Of a stretch of DNA of 64,000 bases, positions 11,886 to 23,947 are shown piece after piece (position 1 is the first letter of the stretch; every line of letters begins with the position of its first letter). The translations under genes and the position numbers were made by a program. The notes under the pieces were generated by a model, which saw only the letters and a list, made by a program, of their open reading frames with translations, had not been told where the DNA came from and ran no database searches. The stretch spans positions 47,485,370 through 47,549,369 of the forward strand of contig NC_061866.1 in NCBI RefSeq assembly GCF_907164915.1. Direction: 5' to 3'. This stretch comes from Impatiens glandulifera. Taxonomy: Eukaryota; Streptophyta; Magnoliopsida; Ericales; Balsaminaceae.

Positions 11886-12972
11886 TGGTACGTATTCCTG
11901 ACTAGTAGCTTTTAATATTTAGGATTATGGAACTACTACACTAGATTCTGTTATGTGATGTTGTTGTCTCTTTAATCTTTTGGAAACCCTACTCTCAAAA
12001 TGTTACCTTGACTGTAAATCAATGTTATTTTCATGCACGTGCAGGCTGCCTCAGCATCCGTCCAAAACTTTGGCAAAGATTGGATTTTATGCCCAAATCA
12101 ATTAAGAAGTGAAGAGATAGTACTCTTCGTTACATTTCTCCCTTATTTTTCCATATTGTTTAAGTTTTCATCCTGTTTAACTGAAATATTTATGATTGTT
12201 CTTAAACAGCACTTGATGCAACAATATGCTAACACATGTGGTGCCACGGTGTCAATGAGGTGGCGAGACGATGTTACCCACGTCATAGCATCCACCGATT
12301 CTAATGGTGGATGCGGTCGCACTATCAAAGTATTGAAGGGCATATTGAACGGGAGTTGGGTCCTTACCATTGATTGTGAGACTCTGTTATTCTTAACCCT
12401 TTACTGTTAACTCAATATTCATTTTCACATATATGAAACTAAAAACACCTATTGCTTTTATACAGGGATAAAATCATCAATCAGATTCAACTGTTACGTG
12501 GACGAGGAACCATACGAGGTGCAGCGAGATAATCATGGGACTGTGGGCGGTCCAAGAGCTGGCAGAATGCGTTATTTGAACAATGTAAGTTTTGTCTTAT
12601 TCCCTCCTCCATATGATATTCAATTGTCCATCATTACTAATAATGTATTGTATTTTCTTTCAGCTGCCCAAACTCTTCGACAGTTACACCTTCATATTTG
12701 CAGGGGAATTCATCCCGGCTTACAAACTTGATCTTATGGGGTTTGTAATTGCTGGAGGAGGTACAACTAAAGAAATGGAGAATCCATTTGTCGAGCCCGA
12801 GGACGACAAAACTATAGTTGTATACGACAAGTCTAGGCACGATGTTAATGAACTTGTTTGGGTATTTGAGGCAGAGAATCCTCTGAAGACATATTTGGAT
12901 GTGTTTGGTGTTCCTCACACAAGCTTGCTAGAATCCATTGCTGCTTGTGATTTGCAGCCTTTGTTTTTGTAA
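11886..12972 (+). CDS. Tandem BRCT-domain protein of BRCA1/BARD1 type carried by the MULE
   Basis: Five exons fit with in-phase GT-AG introns: 11886-11888 (only the ATG), 12045-12119, 12210-12375, 12466-12584 and 12664-12972, giving 223 aa without a stop. The first BRCT covers about residues 27-100, with CGATVSMRWRDDVTHVIAST, RTIKVLKGILNGSWVLTIDW across an intron, then DEEPYEVQRDNHG and GPRAGRMR. The second covers about 120-222, with LPKLFDSYTFIFAGEF, DLMGFVIAGGG and the closing HTSLLESIAACDLQPL. The spacing and the linker EEPYE...DNHG...GPRAGR match the C-terminal BRCT pair of plant BRCA1/BARD1, which bind phosphopeptides in DNA-break repair. RING, PHD-like and other N-terminal parts are absent. 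Host introns appear retained, so capture was at DNA level. It is intact, hence perhaps functional; the role in the transposon is unknown. Confidence 0.85.
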
Positions 12973-13547
12973 TAGACATGTGTTGGTTTAATTTGTTACT
13001 TAATATTTGAATATTTTGCATTCTTGAAAATTCAATGTCATATTTGATTTCAGAATTATGTTTTTTGTTCTTCGAATTCTTTTTTTTTTAAACATCAGCC
13101 TTATATTTAACTAAATCTTGAAACATTAACAAATACTGTATAAATTGTATAAATTGAAGTATAAATTTGATAAATAATTAATATTTTTTAAAACTACTGT
13201 CAAAATAATATTTGTAAAACAATTGTCAAAACAATAATGTGAAGAAATCTTCGCTTACTGATTGATTGATTGATTTATTAATTTACTTTCATAATAATTT
13301 TTGTCATTTAATTATTGAAATGAAATAATTTTTTTAACAAGTCACCTCACCGCCACCTAACACCTGCCACCTTTTCATTAAATGCTGCATGCAGCAAGCC
13401 ATGCTGCTAAGCTAGACAACTTTGTACTCTTCTCTCTCTCTACTGTACGACCATTTCTTCGCCGGAGTTATACTACATTGTCTACCATCGACCTCTCCTT
13501 CGCCGGAGACTTCATTATAATATCAATCCGTCTTCCTAAATTATAAA
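12973..13547. other. Spacer between the BRCT and transposase genes
   Basis: No gene. AT-rich, with one AAGAAATCTTCGCTT site near 13237, and a pyrimidine-rich leader (ttctctctctctactgt, near 13430) followed by CGCCGGAG words before the transposase ATG. This is probably the transposase promoter. Confidence 0.5.
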
Positions 13548-16289
13548 ATGGTTTGTTTTTGAATGTCATCTATACCTCCTTTACTTTTCTTCCCAACCTT
13601 TTCTATGTTTTTTGAATCATCGACATGAAAAGGTCATGTTCTTTTTGATTATCAGGAAGGAATACGTATCAGCGAGAATGATATGGACGAGAATGATATT
13701 ATTGATTTAAGGTAACATTTTTTAACTTCTCCAATTTTTGTAGTGCACATGTAAGCGAAGATCTCTTCACTACTACATTATTAGATAATATCTTATGAAG
13801 CGAAACTATGTTCGCCTAATATTACATTCTTCATACTGTTGAAGTGAAGCATTCTTCGCTTATATTGTTTTCATTTTCCAATAATCTACAAACCTTTATT
13901 TTCCACTTGTTCAAACTGAACAGCGAATCTGCTACTTGTCGTCGTCAATTGAATTTCGATGGAAACGGCCAACCTTTGGAGGACATCGAATCCAACTTAA
14001 TTCCACTTTTAGGTAGAGAATTTGAGAGTGAAGAAGAAGGCTACGTATTCTACTTAGCATACGCTAAACTAATAGGATTTGGTATAAGGCGCAGTTCAAA
14101 ACATGTAGACAAGGAGGGTAAAATACTGGATAGAGTTTTTTGTTGTAGTGCACAGGGTGAACGGGGAAAGGACAAACGTGATGTCTATGTGAAACGTAGA
14201 CGTTCTGTGACTCGGTTCTGTTGTGAAGCGAAATTGAGGATAAAGCGTGCAGACAATGGAAAGTTCCAAGTGGTAAATTTTATTAGTGATCATAGTCATC
14301 CTCTTGCAAGTCCAAAGAAAACTCACCTGTATAGATGCCATAGGAATATTTCTGCAGTTGCAGGCTTACATATCGAGATGGCCACTAACGTGGGAATTCC
14401 TCCTAAGTCATCACATGCTCTAATGTCTAAACAAATCGGTGGAAGGGAGAATCTAGGTTTTCTTCCTGAGGATTACAAAAATTACCTGCGCACGAAAAGA
14501 ACCAGAGAGTGTAATTTTGGGGAAACAGGGGGTGTATTAGAGTATTTGCAGAACAAACAATCCAATGATCCTGGTTTTTATAATGCTTTTCAACTTGATG
14601 CGGACGATTTGATAACGAATATTTTTTGGTGTGATTCCAACATGCGGTCCGATTATTCATACTTCGGAGACGTGGTCAGTTTTGACACCACATACAAGAA
14701 GAATAATGAAGGTCGTCCAGTTGCGCTTTTTGTAGGTGTCAATCATCACAAACAATCAATTCTTTTTGGAGCAGCTCTATTATACGATGAAACTGCGATG
14801 ACTTTTGATTGGTTGTTTGAGACTTTCACCAAAGCTATGCATGGGAAAAAACCAAAAAACCATTCTTACAGATCAAGACGCGGCCATGGCTAAGGCCTTG
14901 GCGTCTCAATGGCCCGAAACAAATCATCGTCTCTGTATTTGGCACATATTTCAAAATGCAGCCATACATCTTAGCTCGGTGTTCCATAATTTCAGAGATT
15001 TTTCTAAGGATTTTTCTTCGTGTATATATGATTTTGAAGAAGAGATAGAGTTTGTTGAAGCTTGGAATCAAATGTTGACAAACTACGGGCTTGAAAACAA
15101 CGATTGGTTGAAACGCATGTTTATCATCAGGCGAAAGTGGGCATTAGTGTATGGACGACAAATGTTTTGTGCTGATATGACGACAACACAGAGAAGTGAG
15201 AGTATGAACAGTATGTTGAAAAGGTACTGCTCCTACAAACACAAGTTTTTAGAATTTTTCAAACACTTTGAAAGACTACTTGATGAAAGAAGATATGATG
15301 TGTTGAAGGCTGATTTCAAATCAATTACCAGCCAACCAAGTCTTAACTATCCAGTTTTGATCTTAAAGGATGCCTGCAAAGTTTACACCCCAGAGGTCTT
15401 TAAGTGCTTTGAACAACAATGGTTTATGTCGCATGATTGTGGTGTTGAAATGTTAGAGGATGTTGACACACACAGAAAATACAAGGTAACACCCCACACT
15501 AGGAGATGCTCTCATACAGTTACAGTTCATAAGAATGACGATAAGAATATCGAGTGTAGCTGCTGTAAATTTGAATTTGGAGGGATTTTGTGTGCTCACA
15601 TCCTAAAGATTTTCACAACGATTGACGTGTTGAAGATTCCTCCGGCGTTGATATTGAAGAGGTGGACAAGAACAGCCAAAGATGGAATATTTGGAACTGA
15701 TCCAACCGTGGACAGTACTAATGTTGATCCGAGTGAGCTTCATAACATAAGATACAGAGATTTGTGTGGGTTGTCCATGCATTTATTTAACAAGGCAGCC
15801 GAAAGAGATGACACTTACAATCATGTCAAAGAAATCATGCTGAGCCAGTGCACGTTTGTGGATAAAAAATTGCAGGAGAGTTTAAATATGCAAACTCCAC
15901 CAACCGGTTTATCACGTTCGGCCGAGGGTGCCCCTGTGCAAGCAAAAGGAATGAAAACTAAGAAGCCAACAAAGTCGGGTAAGAGAAGGAAAGGTGGACT
16001 GGAGAAGAACTCAAGAAAACGAAAATCAACAAGAATAACTAGTGAATCACATATTCCGGTATGAAATTGCTGACTTACCCTTCTTTACTAATAATTGTGT
16101 TATTAATATTCATATAATAACATACTTTTAAATAAATTTGATCTTCCTTTCCAGCCATCAAGTGCAATGCCAACGACAACTCCTCAGTTCTCAACTCCTC
16201 AACAATGGGACGAAAGTTTCAGCATGGACGCCAATACTCCGTTCACTGTTCTTTTGTCATCTCAACTATCGAATTCCAGTTTCATGTGA
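13548..16289 (+). CDS. FAR1-type MULE transposase with one frameshift
   Basis: Exons: 13548-13550 (ATG alone), 13656-13711, 13924-16058 and 16155-16289, about 775 codons if the frameshift is disregarded. Domains in order: FAR1-type DNA-binding zinc domain (about residues 45-140, EFESEEEGYVFYLAYAKLIG to DHSHPLAS). Then the MULE transposase core with the acidic triad: Asp in SFDTTYK (about 273), Asp in ILTDQDAAM (about 335) and Glu in QRSESMNSM (about 444), with LCIWHIF between. Then a SWIM zinc finger (CSCCKFEFGGILCAHI, about 550-565), a basic NLS-like tail (KSGKRRKGG ... SRKRKS) and a Ser/Thr/Gln-rich end. The frame breaks at the paired A6 runs, 14846-14859: removing one A from the second run restores KKPKTILTDQ. 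This is a real inactivating mutation, a base-calling error or a slippage site. Otherwise the gene is undamaged. Confidence 0.92.
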
Positions 16290-17094
16290 AATCTGATATG
16301 TATATAGTATTGTATGTACGTTGGATTTGAAACAAAGAATAAGGTCGAATGTATGCATGCGAAGTTTTATGAAATACCAAATGAATGACCACACTAATTC
16401 ATTTCTAAAAAATTACAAACACCTATATGAATCGAATATTTATTCGCCCCAAGTCAACTAATATTAAGTATCCTTTTAGTTGCAAATTGAGAAAATGAAA
16501 CATAATACTGAGGCGAAGATGTTTTCGCTTGAACCTAACCATCTTTGTCTGATGAAATTGATCTTTATGTTGAAACTGGTATTTACATGTCGTGGTAAGT
16601 GCAGTGACATGACAAGTCATCCCGCTTCTCATGGATGAGATGGTGGCTTTACATTATCAGTAACGTGAGGCGAATATGTATTCGCTTCATCGAAAATATG
16701 TATTAGAGGCGAATATTTATTCTCTTCATATTTCTTTCATGAAATTAGAGGCTTCACATACATATTTTATGAAGAGAAGGTGTTTGAAGCGAATATTTAT
16801 GCGGCTCATGTTTATTTCACTTAATTTATTCATTTAACACATAATTGAACAAGTATTTGAAAATCAAATTTCATAAAAAAAACACTTCATGTAAACACGT
16901 TCCTAAGTGTGAGGATGTGAAGTAACAATTTTTTAGAATTGAAATTACACAACATATTCTTTATTGTAACAATAAATCATTACAATTATAGGAATAGTTT
17001 AATTACCCCATCTGTCTATGATTACATTATTGTACTCATGTGAACTAAAACTATTTGTAAAATTTAATTACACAATTTGTATACAGTTCCTAAA
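16290..17094. other. Convergent 3' spacer with palindromic motif copies
   Basis: Lies between the stops of the transposase (+) and an Ulp1-family gene (-). It carries five copies of the element's GCGAA-type palindrome (16432, 16512, 16668, 16706, 16786), for example GGCGAATATGTATTCGC. No coding signal; polyadenylation regions of both genes must lie here. Confidence 0.7.
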
Positions 17095-20000
17095 TCATTG
17101 ACTTATCCATTTACGGCAGGAATTGTAGACCTCGCTCCTGGCCTTGTTGAGCTCCGAGCCAATGACACGCCAACAGTATTCCATCCTCAATGTCCTTATT
17201 TGGTTCCTTACATTTCTTTTAACTCCAAAGCCAGTTTTCCACCCCTTCACCTCACCTTCATACGTCTCCATGTGTCTCATGCAATAAATGCCGCAGTCAG
17301 TGTAATTCTTTGAATCCTGCCATGGCAATTTCAGACATGTCTTTTCCAAACCGCCATACTTTTTAGCAAGAACGGGGTCTACGTCGTTCATATATTGTTG
17401 AATGTAGTCATCCTGATACATCATTACAAACAACATTATGTAATGTATTTTAGTGCTACTAGAATTCCAAAATTGAACTGTTTTAAATTTTAATTGTAGT
17501 GTCATACCAAGATTTGTGCATTCTTATATCTTCTTTCAAAGGGCGATTGCATAGGTGACTCGCGGTTATCAATTACTTGAAATTGCCTTTGTATGAAGTT
17601 ATAGCAAACAAGGTAGAAATGTCTGTCATCAATGATTGGGAAAAACAACTGTGGATAGAATTAGAAAACATTAGATTTGAACTGAGTGGTAAATGATATT
17701 ATAAGGTATGACAGCCAAAGATGTACTTACGAGGTCCACTTCCCAGAGGTCCATTTTTGAAATTTGGAAAGCACGACCTTCTAGACAGAACCTGTCATTG
17801 AATTTTTCTCGCGTAGTTATCCCACCTTCACGAAAAATCTGTTTACAGCAGTCTTTAGTCTCACAAGAATAACATAATTGATAAATAACAGTGCTAGTAC
17901 AACTTACGGTGAGCACGGTTGTGTAGAAAATCTTCTTGTAACGAGATTTGACATTTTTCCTACAAAGGTTGTGCAAAATGTATGACCAAACATCAATAAT
18001 CATACTGTCTACCCAGGTTTCATTAGCCATTGTGAGCATGTCCCCGCGCGTCAAGTGTAGACATAGGTGTTCCGCAATAAATAACATTTCACTGCATGGA
18101 AACAGCAAAACATTTTTCAAGATGGTGTGCAATTCCTATTTTTTATGAATAATTAAGCATTTGCAGCAAACATTACCTTGGATCAAGTCCTCCAGCAAAT
18201 ACGAAACCCACAAAAATCTTCTGAAAGTTTGTTAGTTTCTTGTCATCCCTAAACATTTTATTGAATTGTGGTGTTTTCAAAGCTGTAGGCAATTCCAATG
18301 CTTTAACCCATTCTGTCGTTCGCATGTTTGGACGAGAAGGGCCAGTTTGAAGTGGCGGTAGTACACTGGAGATGCCTTCTTCCGGTTCATTCTTTACTAT
18401 CTCCAAAGAATAGGCGGTGTGAATTGGCGTTAGTAGACTGGAGATGCCTTCTTCAGGTTCATTCTTCACTGTCTCCAATGACGCGGCGGTTTGAAGTGGC
18501 TGTGGTAGACTGGAGATGCATTCTTCAGGTTCCTTTTTAACTAGCGCCAAAGAAGGGGAGTTTTTGTTGGTTTCGGTTTTGATGACATCGGTTAACCAAT
18601 CAGTTTTCAAATTTCGTGGGGCTTTTCTTTGGACATTTAAGGCCTTTGAAGGTCCTGCTTCCTCATTTTTTTGGATAATTAGGGTAGGAGTCAAGGCTGG
18701 GGTGGTTGTAGTGCTGGGGTTCGTGTTGGTTTCTGTTTTGGGAGTAATTGGGTTGGCTTTGGTTTTGGCTTCTGCCATTGGAGGGGTTGTGGTTTTGAGT
18801 GGAGGAATGGGGTTGGCTTTGGGCTTGTCTTGTGCCATTAGAGGGGGTGTGGTTTTGAGTGGAGGAATGGGGTTTGCTTTAGGCTTGTCTTGTGCCAATG
18901 GAGGGGGTGTGGTTTTGAGTGGAGGAATGGGGTTGGTTTTGGTCTTGGCTTGTGCCATTGGAGGGGGTGTGGTTATGATTGGAGGAATGGGGTTGGCTTT
19001 GGCTTGTGCCATTGGAGGGGGTGTGGTTTTGAGTGGAGGAATGGGGTTTGTTTTGGGCTTGGCTTGTGCCATTGGAGGGGGTGTGGTTTTGAGTGGTGGA
19101 ATGGGGTTTGTTTTGGGCTTGGCTTGTGCCATTGGAGGGGGTGTGGTTTTGAGTGGTGGAATGGGGTTGGCTTTGGCTTGTGCCACTGGAGTGGGTGTGG
19201 TTATGATTGGAGGAAGGGGGTTGGCGTTGGCTTGTGCCATTGGAGGGGGTGGGGCTGGGGTTTGGGTAACTGTTTTGAGTGGAAGGGGGTTCTTGTGGGA
19301 TTGGGGTGTTGGTGTGAGGGTGGGTTGTGTGTGGTCTAGGGTGTTTAGAGGATGGGTGTTGGATTTGGCTTGGTTGTCTGCGTTGATATTTTTTTGGATG
19401 TTGGGAGAAAGTGTGCTCTTGTTGGATGGGGCCGTTGGTGGGTGGTTGGCTTTTGTCTTCGTTTCGGTGGAGGGGGTGAATGTGTTCTTGTTCGATGGGG
19501 CCGTTGGATTGGTGTTGGCATGGTTGTTGGTAGGAAGGGTGTTGCCTTTCGCTTGGGTGGTGGCTTCCGTGTGGGGGGTTAATGCCACTTCCTCTGGGCT
19601 GCTGCTTTTTGTTTTGGTCCAGACTCCGCTGTAAGCCTTCCCTCAGGATTGCATTGGAGTTTAGCACCGTGGCCAAGGGCTCAAACGCAGACTGTACAAG
19701 TTCCATGGCGTTTATCTGGTGCATCTCATTCAGATATTTAGCCCCTTGTGCCAATTCTTCGGCAGCGGCAGCAACCTTCCTCAAACATGACGCCAGGTTT
19801 TGTGTAATTGGAGCATGCTCAGTTGGATGGTCATCTCCAGTTTGTGGTGGTGTTGGCTGCACATTTTGTTGCATCGGTGGTTGCTCATTCGGCATGGCTA
19901 TGCGAGCAACCACCCTACCATGTCCAAACCCCCCCTGTGCAGCCTCATAATCAACCCTTTCGTACATCTTCTTCTCGTCCCAGCATCCTAGAATAGGAAA

Positions 20001-21253
20001 ACTCCTTGAGATCTTACTGTTTACCTTGAACTCAACCACACGGTCCAAGTAGCACAACTGATACATTAGCATGAACAAATATATGTTACGTTCATAGTCA
20101 TCAAAAAATTATGAATGGACAACCTCCAGCAAATAGATTTCTACACTCACCAAAAGAAAGGTTAATGGTCCATGGAAATAGGATGTCTTCTTTGCTTTCC
20201 ACTTATAAACACTGTCGACTAGCCCGTCTAACGTGAACTTGCACCAGTTGTAGTCTTTGATTTTAGATACATCCTGGAGGGATTTCAGTACTTTGAATCT
20301 GAAAATAAAAAAGTAGTGACTCAAGCCATGTAAAATGATATTGAAGTTCTAAATGAGATCACAGAATTAATGCTAGGTTCTTTGGGTTTACCTGCACTGT
20401 GGATTTTGGGATGTCCACAAAAAACTGGATACAACAAACACCACGAAGTCCATCTTGAAGTTACTGTCTCCTTCTGTGTTCTGTAGAATTTTGTCAGGCA
20501 TTTGGTAGGTTGAAGGACCTCCACTGTTCTCGAATCCCCATCTCCTTCTCCACGCCGTGAGATGTTCCTTGTACACCTTGTCGTCCGTGTGATTTCCTAA
20601 ACACTCTGCCACAACTAATTCACCTCTGGGTATGTTCAATACACATTGAACATCCTCTTCATCAATCTGCATCTCCTCTCCACTGTGTAGGACGATGCTC
20701 CTCCTTCTGGGATTGAATAGACTCACAATGCACCGTGAGAATTGAAGTGGGCATTTTGATATGCCAAGTGACAGAAGGGAACCAAATCCGATGTCCTTCA
20801 CAGCCTGCTTCTGTTCTTCAGATAACCTGTTAATCAGGTGATGAAGGCCCGATGGAGAGGTTCTGCTCTTGAAATCGACATCAGGGTCACGAGTCCTTCT
20901 TCTTTTCTTCTGAACCTGCTTCTCACTAAGTGCTTCATTCGCCGCGTTGGCCAGAATATCCAGTGGTGTCGTGGGCGTGCCTGATGCATCGGGTTTTCGT
21001 TTCCTTTGTTGAACACTACATTATCATTAGCAAATTGGATTACTTACCTAATCCAAATAGAGTCAAATTTTAACAATTGTAACATTCGCGTAATTACCTT
21101 AGTGTGTTCACTTCAGTCGTGGATTCAGTATATGGAACTATTTGCATATCGGAATCCTGATTCTGAGATGTTAAAGTCACATTTAGATTCTAACGACCTA
21201 AACTAAGAAAACGAAATAGACACAAGCATGCAACCGTAAATACTTCTTACCAT
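17095..21253 (-). CDS. Ulp1-family cysteine protease gene, copy 2, frameshifted in a Pro-rich tract
   Basis: Nine exons on the minus strand: 21253-21251 (ATG), 21162-21098, 21003-20392, 20298-20151, 20057-18177, 18091-17908, 17838-17731, 17648-17508 and 17412-17095. All are GT-AG and in phase except exon 5. An N-terminal domain (about 80-290, KDIGFGSLLSLGISK, VLNIPRGE, FKMDFVVFVVSSFL, FHGPLTFLL) is the kind found in plant Ulp1-family transposon proteins. A basic KKRRRTRD stretch may be an NLS. Exon 5 encodes a long Pro/Thr/Ala/Lys-rich repeat. The C-terminal protease has His in DDRHFYLVCYN, Asp in VIDN, Gln in LPWQD and Cys in NYTDCGIY, so the triad is kept. Exon 5 opens in one frame and ends in another: one base must be gained or lost between about 19645 and 18879, and I see no consensus intron there. 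Corrected length is about 1,152 aa. Known Ulp1 proteins cleave SUMO; specificity here is unknown. Confidence 0.88.
18760..19240 (-). repeat. Coding minisatellite, 54/60-bp units, in Ulp1 copy 2
   Basis: About nine tandem copies, spaced 60 or 54 bp, encode PPPMAQAK..NPIPPLKTT-like repeats on the minus strand. Both spacings are multiples of three, so copy-number change does not shift the frame. Two frames stay open through the whole array, which hides the position of the indel. Confidence 0.88.
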
Positions 21254-22164
21254 TTTCGCTGGAGCCGAAGATACTAACCGGAAGACAAATTGGTTCGTAG
21301 TCGAAATGCCGGAGACGACAGCGCTAGGTCAGATGGTAGAATAACCTGGGTGTCTTACGGCCGAATTCGGGCTTCAGATGTTTTACAGTTTTACTATGCA
21401 AAGTGCACTCTTAGTGTGAATGTATTTTCATGAGGCCGTATCGGTTTTCACAAACATGAATAAGGAGTTTCTCATGAACTTCGTACGAGTCGAAGCGATA
21501 TTCGCTTTTGTAGTGTGAAAGGTAATTATGCATTATGAAAAGTAACATACGACAATAGACGAGGATGTATTCGTGCAGAACTCCGCACTGTACGAATATA
21601 TCTTCGCTTAGTACATGTCTTTCATGTTTCACATTATTTGAAAAAAAATTCCCACAAAAGAAACAACTATTTGATTCTCAATGCTGAATAAGCGAACAAA
21701 TCTTCGATCTGCCAATCTAACAGATCGTATCCAATCTAAAGGAATGACGTTTGATTCGATGGTAGCGATTCACTGACCGGCGTCACAAAGTCTGAGACTT
21801 TGTGACAGTTGACTTGACATGTGGTAATTTTTTTGGCGCTTCATTGTACTAATTTCCTTTTTAATTGAGCTGTCAATTAAATTCTTTTATAATTTTTTTT
21901 GGAATATAAATGACATTGTATATATTTTACTTTGACGCTCATGTAATAAATATAAGGTTTGTTATGTGTGAATAATTTAATATTTCATATAATGTTAATT
22001 AGAGTAAATGTAATATTTTAATTTATGACAGTAGTCTTCAGCATTTTTTAATATAAATTTTTGATTCCTATAATGAGTGTAACAAGATAAGATCAAACAT
22101 CACCTAAACTTTTTAATTAACAATATATAAATTCTGATTGATGTTCCCTATCTAAAATAATGAA

Positions 22165-22735
22165 GACTGGTCCGATTCGATGTATAATGATTAGTTTAAG
22201 ATATGATGTAACGTACAAAAATATGTCGGCAATGAATTATATATAAAAATGAAATGTGATCCAGGGGATAGAAATTGAGAAATGGTTTGTAGCGAAGATT
22301 TATTCGCGTTAGTGTGTTTGCCACCCACATTCGTTCATAATTTGGTATTCACATACAAGCTTTGTTGTACTTACATCAGGTGTAAAGGGTATTCTCATGT
22401 AGGGGTTGTGTGTTTCACATGTAAGTCAACCTAGAATCCATTGAAGCGAGTATTTATTCGCTTCAGATTAGTTTCTCAAAATTTGCAAGTTTCACTGAAC
22501 ACGGATATATGTTCGCTTCTTTTCTTGTATAATTAGATGATTGCATGTGTTTAAAAATAGAAAAATGTTGTGCAATTGGAAACTGTATTAAAATATACTA
22601 TTTATTACTTTTTGTGATGTGACAACAATACTGCACACTGTTCCGATTAGACATGTCATGACATGCATAATACTTTTACTGAATCCATAGATATGAAATG
22701 ATTTCTTTATAGGGTTTTATACAAAAACACACCTC
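22165..22735 (+). repeat. Direct repeat copy A (partner 23948-24440)
   Basis: Shared order: GGTCCGATTCGATGT; AGCGAAGATTTATTCGCG; CATACAAGC; CTTACATCAGGTGTAAAGGG; TATTCTCATGTAGGGGTTG; GCGARTATTTATTCGCTTC; ATATATGTTCGCTTCTTTT; TGATGTGACAACAATAC; CACACTGTTCCGATT; ATCCATAGATATGAAATGA. I judge roughly 85-90 percent similarity, with small indels. A third, shorter and more diverged copy of the last part is at 23245-23330. Confidence 0.85.
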
Positions 22736-23458
22736 TTTTACAATGATGACATCTAATTTCTGCACGATGTGACAAAACAAAGGATTAATGTTAATATTAA
22801 AAGAATAAGATTAACAAATATTAAAAATAATTAAACTTAAATTAAAAATAATAGAAGCTTAATAATTAAACTTTAATTAAAACTTAATAAAAAGAATTAA
22901 TGTTAATATTAAAAGAATAAGATTAAAAAATATTACAAATAAATTTAAATAATTACTATACATATAAAACCAGTTCAACCAAACCAAACACCCTTATAAT
23001 TTTACTATTGGGATAAATATACTTTTATAATTATATTGAAATAATTATAACAGTGTACTACTGTCTACCAAACACATCCTACGTATTATATTGAATATAA
23101 TTTTATAATTATTCATGAAAATGTGTTTATTCATGTTGAAATAATTTATTATCTAATATAATGTGAATGACAATATTGAATATTGTATTATTTTTAATAT
23201 TATTAAGTGTTATTACATTTTCGTGAATGAAATTACTTTTTCATGATGTGACAAAGTGACTACACACTGTTCGGATTTGATATTTCATCACGGGAAATTT
23301 ACTTTTTCTGAATCAATAGATCTAAATAATTTATGAAGAAAACAGATTTTCTTTTTGCTATAAATGTAGGGATTACATGAACAATCTTCGTCGGCAGCAT
23401 GAAATATCTATTGAGCGTTTTTGTTGAGAGTGTGTGTTTTTTTCATATAGTTTGTTGG

Positions 23459-23654
23459 GATGTATCATTTGGGAGATTCTCTGTGATGGAAAACTTGTAC
23501 AATCAAGATCAAGTGGTGGAAAACATCTTCAGTGTACACGAATGCTTGGTAACTCAAGTAGAAACTACCGATCAAATGAAGATCATTCGTGTACACTGCT
23601 GTGGTTGCTTACCTAGGATGTACCATTTGGGAGATTCCCTGGGATGGAAAACAT
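23459..23654. repeat. Inverted 15-bp repeat nested between 36-bp direct repeats
   Basis: CAGTGTACACGAATG at 23530-23544 is perfectly complementary to CATTCGTGTACACTG at 23584-23598 across a 39-base loop. It is flanked by direct repeats at 23459-23494 and 23619-23654 (GATGTAYCATTTGGGAGATT...). The direct repeats are 160 bp apart, not a multiple of three, so a coding explanation is unlikely. Confidence 0.75.
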
Positions 23655-23947
23655 CTCAAGAGATAACTCAACAGGTGTAGGACCCCAGTTATGCGTGAGA
23701 GATCCGCTGTGGTTGCTTCAATGGAGATGCCTTGAAGCTGGAGATGCAGATGAATATTGTTAAAATGTACAAATGTTTATGAAAAGGGGAAATGTTTATG
23801 AAACTTGTAATGAAAATTTGTACGTCGAATGATAATATTTATTTGTTATTTATATTTTCATGCAAATGTCATTAAACATTAATAAAATAACGAAATTGTT
23901 AAAAATAATAAAGTATTATCATATCATTGCCATAATTTTAAATGTAA

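Noticed and set aside
18516..19634. 372-codon plus-strand open frame opposite Ulp1 copy 2
   Set aside because: It is the antisense of the Pro-rich minisatellite; Gly/Val-rich repeats arise from that composition, and splice signals support the minus strand.
23399..23680. 93-codon open frame in the MULE spacer as a sixth gene
   Set aside because: It overlaps direct and inverted repeats that change frame between copies, has no domain, and lacks a plausible exon partner.
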